Assembly: GCA_002166865.1 (NCBI GenBank)
Contig: NHTQ01000002.1
Span: 682,001-746,000, forward strand
Length of the DNA stretch: 64,000 nucleotides
Reading direction: 5' to 3'
Origin: Rhodobacteraceae bacterium WFHF2C18
GTDB taxonomy: Bacteria > Pseudomonadota > Alphaproteobacteria > Rhodobacterales > Rhodobacteraceae
The position numbers and the translations under genes are program-made. This document shows positions 15,324 to 25,143 of this stretch, piece after piece. Under the pieces are notes generated by a model. That model did no database searches. It was given only the letters and a program-made list of their open reading frames with translations, and was not told where the DNA came from. Numbering within the stretch: position 1 is the first letter of the stretch; each line of letters opens with the position of its first letter.

Positions 15324-17618
15324 ATGACACTACAGGAATTTCGCCGCAACTGGCTGACGAAACCGATCCACAACTGGGCACGTGGCGCGATGCCGCGCCT
15401 GTCCGAGACCGAGCGCGAGGCGCTGAACGCCGGCGAAGTCTGGTGGGAGGCCGAGCTTTTCACCGGCAACCCCGACTGGAAGACGCTGCGCGGCACCGCC
15501 GCGCCCGCCTTGACCGAAGAGGAACGCGCCTTTCTTGACGGGCCCTGCCGCGAGCTTTGCGACATGATCGGCGACTGGCAGATCAACAGGCTGACGGCCG
15601 ACCTGCCGCCCGAGGTCTGGGATTTCCTGCGCGACAACGGCTTTTTCGGGATGATCATTCCCAAAGAATACGGCGGGTTGGGTTTCTCGGCCCTGGCGCA
15701 TTCGGAAGTGGTGCGCTTCATCTCCACTCGGTCACTGGTGGCTGCCGTCACGGTCATGGTGCCCAATTCACTGGGGCCGGGGGAGTTGCTGTTGCAGTTC
15801 GGCACAGACGCGCAGAAGGATTACTGGCTGCCGCGCCTTGCCGACGGGCGCGAACTTCCGGCCTTCGGCCTGACCAGCGACGAGGCCGGATCGGACGCCG
15901 CGTCGATGGTGGATAGCGGCGTGGTCTGCAAGGGCGAATGGAACGGCGAGGAGGTGCTGGGCCTGCGGCTGAACTGGTCCAAGCGCTACATCACCCTTTC
16001 ACCCGTCTGCACGGTGCTGGGACTGGCCTTCAAGATGCGCGACCCCGACGGCCTGCTGGGCGGGGACGAGGACATCGGGATCACCTGTGCATTGGTCCCC
16101 ACCGACCTGCCCGGGGTCGAGACCGGGCGCCGCCATATCCCCGCCGGGCAGATGTTCCAGAACGGGCCGACCACCGGGGAGGATGTGTTCGTCCCCCTCG
16201 ACAACATCATCGGCGGGCCGGATTACGCCGGCAAGGGCTGGATGATGCTGATGAGCGCCCTGGCCGCGGGCCGGGGCATTTCGCTGCCCTCGCAGGGGGC
16301 GGCGGCCACGGCCATGGCGGCGCAGACCTCCGGCGCCTATGCCCGGATCCGCGAACAGTTCGGGGTCCCGGTGGCCAAGTTCGGCGGCGTGCAGGAAGGG
16401 CTGGGACAGCTGGCCGCGAATGCCTATGCGCTGGATGGGGCCCGGCGCCTGACCTGCGCGGGTCTGGACGAGGGCCGCGCGCTGGCCGTCATCTCCGGCA
16501 TCATGAAGGCCCATGCCACCTACCGAATGCGCGACGCGGTGGACTGGGCCATGGACATCCATTCGGGCAAGGCCGTGATCGACGGGCCGTCGAATTACCT
16601 CGGCCCGCTTTACAAGGCGGTGCCCATCGGCATCACCGTGGAGGGGGCCAACATCCTGACGCGCAGCCTGATCATCTTCGGCCAGGGGGCGGTGCGCGCG
16701 CATCCCCACCTGCTGGACGAGATCAGGGCGCTGGACGAAGACGACGACGCCAAATCGCTCGATGCCTTCGACCGGGCCTTCTGGGGCCACGTGGGGCACA
16801 CGACGCGGACGCTTTTCCGGGCCCTCGGCCGGGCCTGGACGGGGGGCCGTTTCGCCCCCGCGCCGGAGGCCGGCGAGGTCACCTGGATCTACCGGCGCAT
16901 GTCGCGCTGGGCCGCGGCCTTCGCGCTGACCGCCGATTTCGCCTTCCTCATCCTTGGGGGCGATCTGAAGCGGCGCGAGATGATCTCGGCCCGGCTGGGG
17001 GACGTCCTGTCTGAGCTCTACATCCTCTCGGGCACGGTCAAACGCTGGGACGACGAGGGCCGGCAGAGCGAAGACCTGCCGCTGGTGGAATTCGCGGCCC
17101 AGAGCGCCTTTGCCCGCATGGGCACGGCGCTGGACAATGTATTGGCGAATTTCCCGGCGCGGGTCGCGGCCGGGCTCCTGCGGGCGATCACGCTGCCGCG
17201 GCACGCCGCGCGGGGCCCCAGCGACAAGCTGAACGCCCGGTGCGCCGAACTGATATCGGAGGCGACGGCGACGCGGGAGCGGCTCAAGGGATTCTGCCAC
17301 GAGGGCTGCGATCGCGACGGCGTCCGCGTTCTGTTGCGGGCCTTCACCGCGGTCACGGATTGCGCGGACCTCGGCAAGCGGCTGCGCGAGGCCGAGATGA
17401 CCATCGAGGAGGCCGAGGCCGCCGGCACCCTGTCGCCCGCCGAGGCCGAAAAGCTGCGCGAGATGGAGGACCTGGTCGCCGAGGTCGTGAAGGTGGACGA
17501 GTTCGACCAGTCCGAGCTCGGCCGCTTCTTTTCCGAAATGATCCCCGTCGATCAAAGCGGCGCGATCCCGCCCGATCGGCGCGGGTCAGCCAGCGAACCA
17601 CAGGAGAGAGCCTCATGA
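15324..17618 (+). CDS. fadE: Long-chain acyl-CoA dehydrogenase, FadE type
   Basis: 764 residues, the long bacterial FadE format: an N-terminal extension, an acyl-CoA dehydrogenase core (about 100-480; FAD/substrate region FGLTSDEAGSDAAS) and a C-terminal DUF1974-like helical region. It catalyses the first oxidation of fatty acyl-CoA to trans-2-enoyl-CoA. A GGAGG site before ATG 15324 sets the start. It is the first of four genes that overlap one another by ATGA, encoding successive beta-oxidation steps. The fadE name follows domain architecture and context rather than measured chain-length specificity. Confidence 0.9.
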   Translation: MTLQEFRRNWLTKPIHNWARGAMPRLSETEREALNAGEVWWEAELFTGNPDWKTLRGTAAPALTEEERAFLDGPCRELCDMIGDWQINRLTADLPPEVWDFLRDNGFFGMIIPKEYGGLGFSALAHSEVVRFISTRSLVAAVTVMVPNSLGPGELLLQFGTDAQKDYWLPRLADGRELPAFGLTSDEAGSDAASMVDSGVVCKGEWNGEEVLGLRLNWSKRYITLSPVCTVLGLAFKMRDPDGLLGGDEDIGITCALVPTDLPGVETGRRHIPAGQMFQNGPTTGEDVFVPLDNIIGGPDYAGKGWMMLMSALAAGRGISLPSQGAAATAMAAQTSGAYARIREQFGVPVAKFGGVQEGLGQLAANAYALDGARRLTCAGLDEGRALAVISGIMKAHATYRMRDAVDWAMDIHSGKAVIDGPSNYLGPLYKAVPIGITVEGANILTRSLIIFGQGAVRAHPHLLDEIRALDEDDDAKSLDAFDRAFWGHVGHTTRTLFRALGRAWTGGRFAPAPEAGEVTWIYRRMSRWAAAFALTADFAFLILGGDLKRREMISARLGDVLSELYILSGTVKRWDDEGRQSEDLPLVEFAAQSAFARMGTALDNVLANFPARVAAGLLRAITLPRHAARGPSDKLNARCAELISEATATRERLKGFCHEGCDRDGVRVLLRAFTAVTDCADLGKRLREAEMTIEEAEAAGTLSPAEAEKLREMEDLVAEVVKVDEFDQSELGRFFSEMIPVDQSGAIPPDRRGSASEPQERAS

Positions 17619-18901
17619 GCAGACCCGTCTATCTGGTGGACGGGGCGCGCACCCCGTTCCTGAAGGCGCGGGGCAAACCGGGCCCCTTCACCCCGGTCGA
17701 TCTGGCGGTGCAGTGCGGACGGCCGCTGCTGTCGCGGCTGCCGGTGCCGCGCGATGCCTTCGACCTGGTGATCCTCGGCTGCGTCAACGTGATCGCCGAC
17801 GAGATGAACCCGGCCCGTGTCGCGGCCCTGCGGCTGGGCATGGGCGAGGCCATGGTGGCCTTCACCATGCAGATCAACTGCGGCTCGGGGATGCAGTCGA
17901 TCGACACGGCCTATCGCTACATCCGCGACGGCAGCCACGACCTGATCCTGGCTGGCGGCGCCGAGGCGCTGAGCCACACGCCGCTGGTCCTGCGTCAGGA
18001 GGCGGTGGAATGGTATGCCGAACTGGCCCAGGCCAAGACCACGATGGAGACGGCCAAGAAGATGACCGAGATCCGGCCCGATTTCTTCAAGCCGATCATC
18101 GGGCTTGAGCGCGGCCTGACTGACCCGGTCACGGACCTCAGCATGGGCCAGACCGCCGAGGTGCTGGCCCACCGGTTCGGCATCACGCGCGCGGCCGCCG
18201 ACCTTTACGCGCGCGACAGCCACCACCGGCTGGCGCGCGCGCAGCGGGACGGAAGCCTGCAGGGCGAGGTCCAGCCGGCCTTCGACCGCGCGGGCACGGT
18301 GCATCGGGCCGATGACGGCGTGCGCCCCGAGACCGACATGGACACGCTGGCCGACCTCAAGCCGGTGTTCGAGAAACCCTATGGCCAGGTGACGCCGGGC
18401 AACGCCTCGCAGGTGACGGATGGCGCCTCCTGGGTGGCACTGGCCTCGGAGGCGGCGGTCGAGGCGCACGGGCTGGAGCCGCTGGCACGGATCTTGGACA
18501 GCGAGTGGTCCGCGCTCGACCCGGCGGTGATGGGGCTTGGCCCCGTCCTGTGCGCCACGGAAATCGTCAAGCGTCAGGAACTGGGCCGCGCCGACCTGGA
18601 CCTGTGGGAAATCAACGAGGCCTTCGCGGCGCAGGTGCTGGCCTGCCTGGCGGCCTGGGAGGATCCGGATTTCTGCCGCGAGGTGCTGGCGCTTGACGGT
18701 GCCTTCGGGCGGATCGACCACGAGCGGCTGAACATCGACGGCGGCGCGATATCGCTGGGCCATCCCGTCGGCACCAGTGGAAACCGCATCGTGCTGCACC
18801 TTGCCAAGGCCATGCGCCGCAAGGGTGCCAAGCGCGGCATCGCCACCGAGTGCATCGGCGGCGGACAGGGCGGCGCCATGCTTCTGGAGGAGGTATCATG
18901 A
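17615..18901 (+). CDS. Acetyl-CoA C-acyltransferase (beta-oxidation thiolase, FadI/FadA type)
   Basis: 428 residues. Thiolase catalytic elements are present: nucleophilic Cys in INCGSGMQS, NEAFAAQ, the His in GHPVGTSGNR, and the second Cys in ATECIGGGQGGA. It cleaves 3-ketoacyl-CoA to acetyl-CoA and a shortened acyl-CoA. The length and internal insert (YAELAQAKTTMETAKKM) fit the FadI branch better than the 390-residue FadA or PhaA forms. The start overlaps the fadE stop (ATGA) and an AGGAGAG site precedes it. It forms a split multienzyme system with the next gene. Confidence 0.9.
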   Translation: MSRPVYLVDGARTPFLKARGKPGPFTPVDLAVQCGRPLLSRLPVPRDAFDLVILGCVNVIADEMNPARVAALRLGMGEAMVAFTMQINCGSGMQSIDTAYRYIRDGSHDLILAGGAEALSHTPLVLRQEAVEWYAELAQAKTTMETAKKMTEIRPDFFKPIIGLERGLTDPVTDLSMGQTAEVLAHRFGITRAAADLYARDSHHRLARAQRDGSLQGEVQPAFDRAGTVHRADDGVRPETDMDTLADLKPVFEKPYGQVTPGNASQVTDGASWVALASEAAVEAHGLEPLARILDSEWSALDPAVMGLGPVLCATEIVKRQELGRADLDLWEINEAFAAQVLACLAAWEDPDFCREVLALDGAFGRIDHERLNIDGGAISLGHPVGTSGNRIVLHLAKAMRRKGAKRGIATECIGGGQGGAMLLEEVS

Positions 18902-20997
18902 CAGGCCCCGTTCTTCGCCATCTGGGAGAGACGAAGCTTGACCTCGGTCCGGCGCGCGAGGCCCCGCGCGACAAGGGCTGGCGCGCCGGGCGCGACGATG
19001 ACGGCATTGCCTGGCTTCTTCTCGATGTCGCGGGCGACGGTCCGAACACGGTGTCCGAGGAGGTCCTCGCCGGCCTCTCGGAGCAGATCGAGCGGCTGAA
19101 GGCCGATCCGCCCGCCGCGCTGGTCCTGCGCTCGGCCAAGACCGAGGGCTTCGCCGTGGGCGCCGATATCGGCATGCTCGAGAAGATGACCGACCCGGAG
19201 ACGGCGGAACAGAAACTGCGGCAGGGCCACGAGGTGCTGGATGCGCTCGAGGCGCTGTCGTTCCCCACCATCGCGGTCAGCCACGGCCCGGCCCTGGGCG
19301 GCGGGTTCGAGATCATCCTGGCCTGCGACCGCTGTATCGCGGTTGACGGCGCCAGCTTCGGCTTTCCGGAGGTGAACCTGGGCCTGCACCCCGGCCTGGG
19401 CGGCACCTTCCGCCTGCCCGAACGGATCGACGCGACCGAGGCGATGACCCTGATGCTGACCGGCAAGACGGCGCATACCAAGAAGGCCCGGAAGCTCGGC
19501 ATCGCCGATGTGGTGACGCAGGAGCGCCATGTGGGCGCCGCGGTGCGCGATCTGGCCCACAAGGGGGATACCGAGCGTGACCGCAGCCTGACGGACCGGG
19601 CCATGGCGCTGGCCCCCGCCCGGGCCTATGCCGCGCGGCAGATGCGCTCCAGGACGGCCCAGAAGGCATCAAAGGAGCATTATCCCGCGCCCTACGCGTT
19701 GATCGACCTCTGGGAAGAGCATCACGACGACCGCACGGCGATGCAGCAGGGGGAGATCCGCTCGTTCGCGCGGCTTCTGGCCACCGATACGGCGCAGGAA
19801 CTGATCCGGGTGTTCCATCTGCGCGGCAAGCTCAAGGATCAGGGCGACGGCGAGGATGGTGTGGCTCATGTCCATGTCGCCGGTGCCGGGGCCATGGGCG
19901 CCGAGATCGCGGCCTGGGCGGCGCTGAAGGGCAAGCGCGTCAGCCTGTTCGATCCCGACATCGAGGCCCTGGGCCAGGCCGTGCGCCAGGCGCAGGAGAT
20001 CTGTGACGACGCTCATTGCTCTGCGCTGGAGACACGCGACACCCTGGACCGGATGATGCCCGATCCGGACAACACCGGGGCCGCGGAAGCGGACCTGGTG
20101 ATCGAGGCGGGCCCCGAGGCCCCCGAGATCAAGGGCAAGATCTATGCCGATCTGGAGCCGCGGATGAAGAGCACCGCGACCCTGGCCACCAATACCTCCA
20201 GCCTGTCGCTGGACAAGCTGGCCGAGGGTCTGCGCCGGCCCAAACGGTTTGCGGGGCTGCATTTCTTCAACCCCGTCCCGAAGATGCCGCTGGTGGAGGT
20301 CGTGCGTCACGCGGAGACCTACGGCACCGTCAGCGATCAGCTGGCGCGGTTCTGCGGGGCCATCGGCAAGTTGCCCGCGCGCGTCGCCAACTACCCGGGG
20401 TTCCTGGTGAATCGCGCGCTCACCCCCTACCTGCTTGAGGCGCTGGTGCTGGTGGACGAGGGGGTGCCCAAGGAAACCATCGACCGCGCGGCCGAGGATT
20501 TCGGGATGCCCACGGGCCCGGTGGAGCTGGCCGATTACGTGGGCCTGGACATCTGCCTGCATGTGGCCGACAGCCTGAAGGCGGACCTGGACAGGGCGCT
20601 GGCGGATGTGCCCGGCTGGTTCCGCGAGAAGGTGGAGGACGAAGGCGAGGTGGGCAAGAAGTCCGGCAAGGGCCTTTACATCTGGGAAGACGGCGAGGCG
20701 CAAAAGAACGGCGAGGCTGCCGAGCCGGAGGCCGAGTTGACCGACCGGCTGATCCTGCCGATGCTCGACGCCTGCGTCGAATGCCTGCGCCGCGAGGTGG
20801 TCCAGGATGCCGATCACGCGGATGCGGCGATGATCTTCGGGGCCGGGTTCGCCCCCTTCCGCGGCGGGCCGATGCGCCATGCCCGCGCCCGGGGCATCGA
20901 GACGGTGACAAAGCGGCTGTCCGAACTTGAAGACAAGCACGGCGCGCGTTTCGCGCCCGATGTAGGCTGGACCGATCTCGGCCCGCACGCGGAATGA
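18898..20997 (+). CDS. fadJ: Bifunctional enoyl-CoA hydratase / 3-hydroxyacyl-CoA dehydrogenase (FadJ/FadB type)
   Basis: 699 residues. The N-terminal crotonase domain (about 15-250) includes oxyanion-hole segments KTEGFAVGADIGML and HGPALGGGFEI. The NAD-binding domain (about 325-505; VAGAGAMGAEIA, then LHFFNPVPKMPLVEV) and C-terminal 3-hydroxyacyl-CoA dehydrogenase domains follow. It hydrates enoyl-CoA and oxidises 3-hydroxyacyl-CoA. Pairing with a FadI-type thiolase favours the fadJ name over fadB, but the two cannot be fully separated by sight. It is coupled by ATGA at both ends. Confidence 0.88.
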   Translation: MTGPVLRHLGETKLDLGPAREAPRDKGWRAGRDDDGIAWLLLDVAGDGPNTVSEEVLAGLSEQIERLKADPPAALVLRSAKTEGFAVGADIGMLEKMTDPETAEQKLRQGHEVLDALEALSFPTIAVSHGPALGGGFEIILACDRCIAVDGASFGFPEVNLGLHPGLGGTFRLPERIDATEAMTLMLTGKTAHTKKARKLGIADVVTQERHVGAAVRDLAHKGDTERDRSLTDRAMALAPARAYAARQMRSRTAQKASKEHYPAPYALIDLWEEHHDDRTAMQQGEIRSFARLLATDTAQELIRVFHLRGKLKDQGDGEDGVAHVHVAGAGAMGAEIAAWAALKGKRVSLFDPDIEALGQAVRQAQEICDDAHCSALETRDTLDRMMPDPDNTGAAEADLVIEAGPEAPEIKGKIYADLEPRMKSTATLATNTSSLSLDKLAEGLRRPKRFAGLHFFNPVPKMPLVEVVRHAETYGTVSDQLARFCGAIGKLPARVANYPGFLVNRALTPYLLEALVLVDEGVPKETIDRAAEDFGMPTGPVELADYVGLDICLHVADSLKADLDRALADVPGWFREKVEDEGEVGKKSGKGLYIWEDGEAQKNGEAAEPEAELTDRLILPMLDACVECLRREVVQDADHADAAMIFGAGFAPFRGGPMRHARARGIETVTKRLSELEDKHGARFAPDVGWTDLGPHAE

Positions 20998-22886
20998 ACC
21001 CGCCCCCCGAGATCCACGATGATGCCGATGCGCTTGCCAAAGAGATCGTGGCCCGCGTCGGCCCCGACATCCGGCTGGCGCTGCCGCTGGGGCTGGGCAA
21101 GGCCAACACGGTGGCCAACGCCCTGACCCGGCTGGCCGAGCGCGACGGCGCGATCCGGCTGGAGATCTTCACCGCGCTGACGCTGGAGCGGCCCGACCCG
21201 GGCAGCGAGCTTGGCCGGCGGTTCATCGGGCCCGCGCGGGACCGTCTGTTCGGGGCCTATCCCGGCCTGCGTTATACCGAGCTTCTGCGTGCCGGGGCAG
21301 TGCCCGACAACATCACCGTGCACGAGTTCTTCTTTCTGGCGGGCAACTGGATCGGCAGCGAGACGCAGCAGCGCAATTACATCACCGCGAATTATACCCA
21401 TGCGCTGCCCTACCTGGCAGAGCGGCGGCCCAACGTGATCGCCCAGCTTCTGGCCCACGAGGGCGGCGCGCGTTACAGCCTGTCGTGCAATACCGACATC
21501 TCGGCGGATCTGATCGCCATGCGGGCCCGGGGCGCGATCGATTTCCTGATGGTGGGTGAACTCAACGACGAGTTGCCTTTCATGCCCGGCCCCGCGGCCG
21601 AGATCGACCGCGGCGAGGTGGACCTGCTGCTGGATGATCCCGCAACGCGCTTCGAGCTTTTCTCGGCGCTCAAGCAGCCGGTTTCGCTGGCCGATCATGC
21701 CATCGGCCTGCACGTGGCGCGGCTGATCCCGGACGGCGGCACCCTGCAGATCGGGATCGGCGCCATCGGCGACGCGGTGGCCGCCGCGCTTGGCGAGCGG
21801 CACCGGGACCCGGGGAGGTTCCGCCAGATCCTGCGCGCGTCGCCCTTTGCCGCCAAGAGCCCGATGGACGAGACCGCGGCCTTCGAAACGGGTCTTTACG
21901 CGGTGACCGAGATGCTGGTCGAGGGCCTTCTGGAACTGTTCGAGGCCGGGATCATCCGGCGCGAGGCGCAGGGGGCGAAGATGCACGCGGCGTTTTTCGT
22001 GGATTGCCGGAATTTTTACAGGCGCCTGCGCGAGATGCCGCGTGACCGGCGCGCCGAGATCGCGATGACGCCCGTCTCCTTCACCAACGAGCTTTACGGC
22101 GACGAAGCCGGCAAGCGGGCGGCCCGGCGCGACGCCCGGTTCGTCAACGCCGCGATGAAGGCCACGGCGCTTGGCGGCGTCGTCTCGGATGTCACCCGAA
22201 ATGGGCGGATCGTCAGTGGCGTGGGCGGGCAGTACAATTTCGTGGCCCAGGCGCATGCGCTGGAAAGCGGGCGCTCGATCATCACGCTGCCGTCGACGCG
22301 GCGCAGTGGCGGCAAGCTGGAGTCCAACATCGTTTGGGACCATCCGCACGAAACGGTGCCGCGGCACCTGCGCGATATCGTGGTGACAGAGTACGGCGTG
22401 GCCGACCTGCGCGGCAAACCCGACGCGGAGGCGGTGACGGCCATGATCGCCATCGCCGACAGCCGGTTCCAGGACGGGATTCTGAGGCGCGCCAAGGTGG
22501 CCGGCAAGGTGCCGGCGGACTGGCAGATCCCGCCGGGCTTCCGCGTGAACACGCCAAGGACCCTGGAAAACTGGCTGCAGCCCTGGCGGGACGAGGGGCT
22601 GCTGCCGCGGTTTCCGCTGGGAACCGACATGACAGAGGTGGAGCAAGATCTGGCCGTCGCCCTGGACCGTGTGAAGATGGCCGGGGGGGCCTGGCGGGAG
22701 CTGGCCGGGCTTGCCCTGCGCGGAGCGCGGCCCGGGCATGATCCGCAAGAGGCCGCCTGCCTGTCGCGCATGGGGCTTGCCGGGTCCGCGGGGATGAAGG
22801 AGCGGCTGATGGCCTGGATCGTGCGCGGCGCGCTGCGCAGGGCCGGCGGCCCTCACGCCTCCGCGTCGTCCTCGGATGGATCCTGA
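20994..22886 (+). CDS. Acetyl-CoA hydrolase/CoA-transferase family protein
   Basis: 630 residues, longer than the ~430-residue 4-hydroxybutyrate CoA-transferases, with a C-terminal extension of about 130 residues. Family marks are GGTLQIGIGAIGDAVA, the glycine-rich SGVGGQYNF and VVTEYGVADLRGK near the C-terminal domain. Such enzymes move CoA between acyl groups or hydrolyse acyl-CoA. As the fourth ATGA-coupled gene it may handle the acetyl-CoA or short acyl-CoA made by the operon. Its last 34 bases overlap, tail to tail, the 3' end of the histidine kinase gene on the other strand. Confidence 0.85.
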   Translation: MNPPPEIHDDADALAKEIVARVGPDIRLALPLGLGKANTVANALTRLAERDGAIRLEIFTALTLERPDPGSELGRRFIGPARDRLFGAYPGLRYTELLRAGAVPDNITVHEFFFLAGNWIGSETQQRNYITANYTHALPYLAERRPNVIAQLLAHEGGARYSLSCNTDISADLIAMRARGAIDFLMVGELNDELPFMPGPAAEIDRGEVDLLLDDPATRFELFSALKQPVSLADHAIGLHVARLIPDGGTLQIGIGAIGDAVAAALGERHRDPGRFRQILRASPFAAKSPMDETAAFETGLYAVTEMLVEGLLELFEAGIIRREAQGAKMHAAFFVDCRNFYRRLREMPRDRRAEIAMTPVSFTNELYGDEAGKRAARRDARFVNAAMKATALGGVVSDVTRNGRIVSGVGGQYNFVAQAHALESGRSIITLPSTRRSGGKLESNIVWDHPHETVPRHLRDIVVTEYGVADLRGKPDAEAVTAMIAIADSRFQDGILRRAKVAGKVPADWQIPPGFRVNTPRTLENWLQPWRDEGLLPRFPLGTDMTEVEQDLAVALDRVKMAGGAWRELAGLALRGARPGHDPQEAACLSRMGLAGSAGMKERLMAWIVRGALRRAGGPHASASSSDGS

Positions 22887-24592
22887 AGCTCGAAGGTGAC
22901 GTGCAGCCCGAAGCGGTCGGGCCGGTCCTCCACCTCGCTGGTGCCGCCCAATTGCGCGACGAAGGATTCGATCAGCCGCGTCCCGAGCCCGACACGCTCG
23001 TGTTCCTCCGCGTCGGCGTCGGTCGGCCGCCGCGAGTTCACGACACTGAAGTGGATCGTGCCGTCTTCGCGCGCTGTCAGCGCCACCGTCAGCCAGGGGG
23101 GGGCGTCCGGCGGGGCGGCGCAGTACTTGGCGGCGTTGGTCAGCGCCTCGGTCGCCAGCAGGGCCAGCGGGACGGATTGGTCCGGGGCGATCTCCACCAC
23201 ATCGAAATTGGTGGAGGCGTTGATCGCGTTGCCCTCCGCGTCGTGTTCGCGGATCAGCATCAACTGCTCGATGATCTTCCTGAGCAGGAGGTCGGCGCGC
23301 ACCTTGCCGACATTGCGCGCCATATAGAGTTGGCGGTGGATCGCCGCCAGGGCCAGCACGCGTTCCTGGACCCGCCCGAGGACGAGGCGCACGTCCTCGC
23401 TCTTGGCGTTGCGGATCTGCATGTTCATCAGGCTCGAGATGAGCTGGAGGTTGTTCTTGACCCGGTGGTGGACCTCGCGCAGAAGCGTGGCCTTCTCCTG
23501 CAGGTCTTCCTCGCGGTGGCGCTCGTGCTCGGACAGGCGCCGTGTCATGTTGCGGAAGGCTTCGGCGACCACCTCGATCTCCTCGGGGGCGTTGTGCAAC
23601 TGCGCGTCCGACAGGTCATGCTCGCCCGTGGCATAGAGCCGCATCCAGTGGCGCAGGCGCCGGATGTGCCGGATGACCAGGCGGTTGAGGCCGAAATAGG
23701 CCACGATCATCCCGGTCACCCACATCAGCAGCGGGAAGTAGAGCGCCATCGCCTCGCCCATGCCCAGCCAGGCCTGCCGGTTGTCGGGTGTCCAGCTGCC
23801 AAGCAGGAAGACCTCGTCGCCGACGATGGGCACCACGGCGAAATCCCGCAGCCCGCCCCGGCGGTTCGTGCTGCGGAAGGCCTGACGCCCCTCCCGGGCC
23901 AGGCTGGCCAGTTCGCGGTTCCTGGGCAGCACGTCCTGGCGCGCCGCCCCATCCCCGTTCATGCTGAGAACCTCGCCGTTGCGATCGAAGACGACCAGGT
24001 CGACCGGTTCCCCGTGATCTTCCAGGAGCGCTTGGGAAATGTCCTGGGGAATGGCCACCGTGACGAACCCCACGGGCGTCCCGCTCACGATCACCGGCAC
24101 GGTGACCCCCATGGCGGATTTCATCGGCAGCGCCTCGTCCGGGCGCGCATTGAAACGGCGGACGGGATCGGACATGAGATCGCGGAAGACCTGCGTGCCG
24201 CTGACATCCAGGCGTATGCCGGTGGAGGAGCAGGTGATCTGGCCCTCGGCATTGATGAACCCGGCGAAGGAAAAGTTGTCGTCGGCGGCGACGAGCCGCG
24301 CCATGACGCTATCGCAGGTGGCCTGGTCATCACGGAAAACGGGGATCGCGGCGGCGACGGCATCCGCGGCCCCGAAGGCCGACTGCACCAGTTGCTGTTC
24401 GCGCCCGGCGGCCTTTTGGGTCCGGTCCAGCAGCGCGGCCTCGGACAGTTCGCGCGACTCCTCGATCACCTGGGCCGTCTGGTAGACCGAGATCAGGCCC
24501 AGCGGCAGGATTGCGATGGTCAGGATGAACAGAAGCCGCAGCGCCAGACCGGACTTCGAAGGCGCTCGGCCTTGCCAAGTCTGGCGCGTCAT
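22853..24592 (-). CDS. Membrane sensor histidine kinase, HisKA_2 type, of the general stress cassette
   Basis: 579 residues. A first membrane helix near residues 15-40, a periplasmic dCache-like sensor, a second helix near 280-300 and a HAMP-like linker lead to the dimerisation box EVHHRVKNNLQLISSLMN with the phospho-His. A HATPase region (LLATEALTNAAKY) ends the protein. HisKA_2/HWE kinases encoded next to ecfG are the usual PhyR kinases of alphaproteobacteria, so PhyR is the likely partner. It overlaps ecfG by ATGA and is therefore translated with it. The signal sensed cannot be predicted. Confidence 0.88.
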   Translation of the reverse strand: MTRQTWQGRAPSKSGLALRLLFILTIAILPLGLISVYQTAQVIEESRELSEAALLDRTQKAAGREQQLVQSAFGAADAVAAAIPVFRDDQATCDSVMARLVAADDNFSFAGFINAEGQITCSSTGIRLDVSGTQVFRDLMSDPVRRFNARPDEALPMKSAMGVTVPVIVSGTPVGFVTVAIPQDISQALLEDHGEPVDLVVFDRNGEVLSMNGDGAARQDVLPRNRELASLAREGRQAFRSTNRRGGLRDFAVVPIVGDEVFLLGSWTPDNRQAWLGMGEAMALYFPLLMWVTGMIVAYFGLNRLVIRHIRRLRHWMRLYATGEHDLSDAQLHNAPEEIEVVAEAFRNMTRRLSEHERHREEDLQEKATLLREVHHRVKNNLQLISSLMNMQIRNAKSEDVRLVLGRVQERVLALAAIHRQLYMARNVGKVRADLLLRKIIEQLMLIREHDAEGNAINASTNFDVVEIAPDQSVPLALLATEALTNAAKYCAAPPDAPPWLTVALTAREDGTIHFSVVNSRRPTDADAEEHERVGLGTRLIESFVAQLGGTSEVEDRPDRFGLHVTFELQDPSEDDAEA

Positions 24593-25143
24593 GCAGCCGG
24601 TTTGCCGGAAATTACCGCGGCGGTAGCGTTGTCGGTCATCTCGAACTCCTCGGATTCGTCGAGAGCCATCAATTCGGCCAGCCGTTTGCGAGCCCGGTTG
24701 GTGCGGCTCTTGATCGTCCCCACGGCGCAGCCGCACATCTCGGCCGCATCCTCGTAGGAAAAGCCCTCGGCGCCCACGAGAACCAGGGCTTCGCGCTGCT
24801 GGTCGGTCAACTGCGCGAAGGCCCGGCGGAAATCCTCCATCGCAAGCCGCCCGTCGTGGTGGGGTTTTTCCGACAGCGTGTCAACCAGGGCGCCTTCGGG
24901 GTCTTCCACTTCGCGGCGGCGCTTGCGGTGCAGGGAATAGTAGGTGTTGCGCAGGATCGTGAACAACCACGCTCGCAGGTTCGTGCCCGGTTCGAACTTG
25001 TCGAAGTTGCTCCACGCCTTGACGATGGCCTCCTGAACCAGGTCGTCGGCGGTGGAGGGATTGCGCGTCAAGCTGATGGCGAAGGCGCGCATCGCCGGCA
25101 GGTGTTCCACCAATTCGTCGCGGGGATCGGAAATGTCAGTCAC
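24589..25143 (-). CDS. ecfG: EcfG-type (ECF15) general stress sigma factor
   Basis: 184 residues with sigma region 2 (about 15-85; DDLVQEAIVKAW and NLRAWLFTILRN) and region 4 (about 110-165; FSYEDAAEMCGCAVGTIKSRTNRAR). It directs RNA polymerase to GGAAC-N16/17-CGTT promoters. It is second in a nepR-ecfG-kinase operon with 4-base overlaps at both junctions and is divergent from phyR. This partner-switch arrangement is the alphaproteobacterial general stress response: phosphorylated PhyR binds NepR and frees EcfG. At least nine exact target promoters lie in this window. Confidence 0.95.
   Translation of the reverse strand: MTDISDPRDELVEHLPAMRAFAISLTRNPSTADDLVQEAIVKAWSNFDKFEPGTNLRAWLFTILRNTYYSLHRKRRREVEDPEGALVDTLSEKPHHDGRLAMEDFRRAFAQLTDQQREALVLVGAEGFSYEDAAEMCGCAVGTIKSRTNRARKRLAELMALDESEEFEMTDNATAAVISGKPAA

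Noticed and set aside
15999-17555. A 518-codon open frame on the minus strand
   Set aside because: Shadow of the fadE gene with His/Arg/Gly-rich composition.
20814-22856. A 680-codon open frame on the minus strand
   Set aside because: Shadow of the CoA-transferase gene; the sense frame has clear family motifs and the antisense frame has none.
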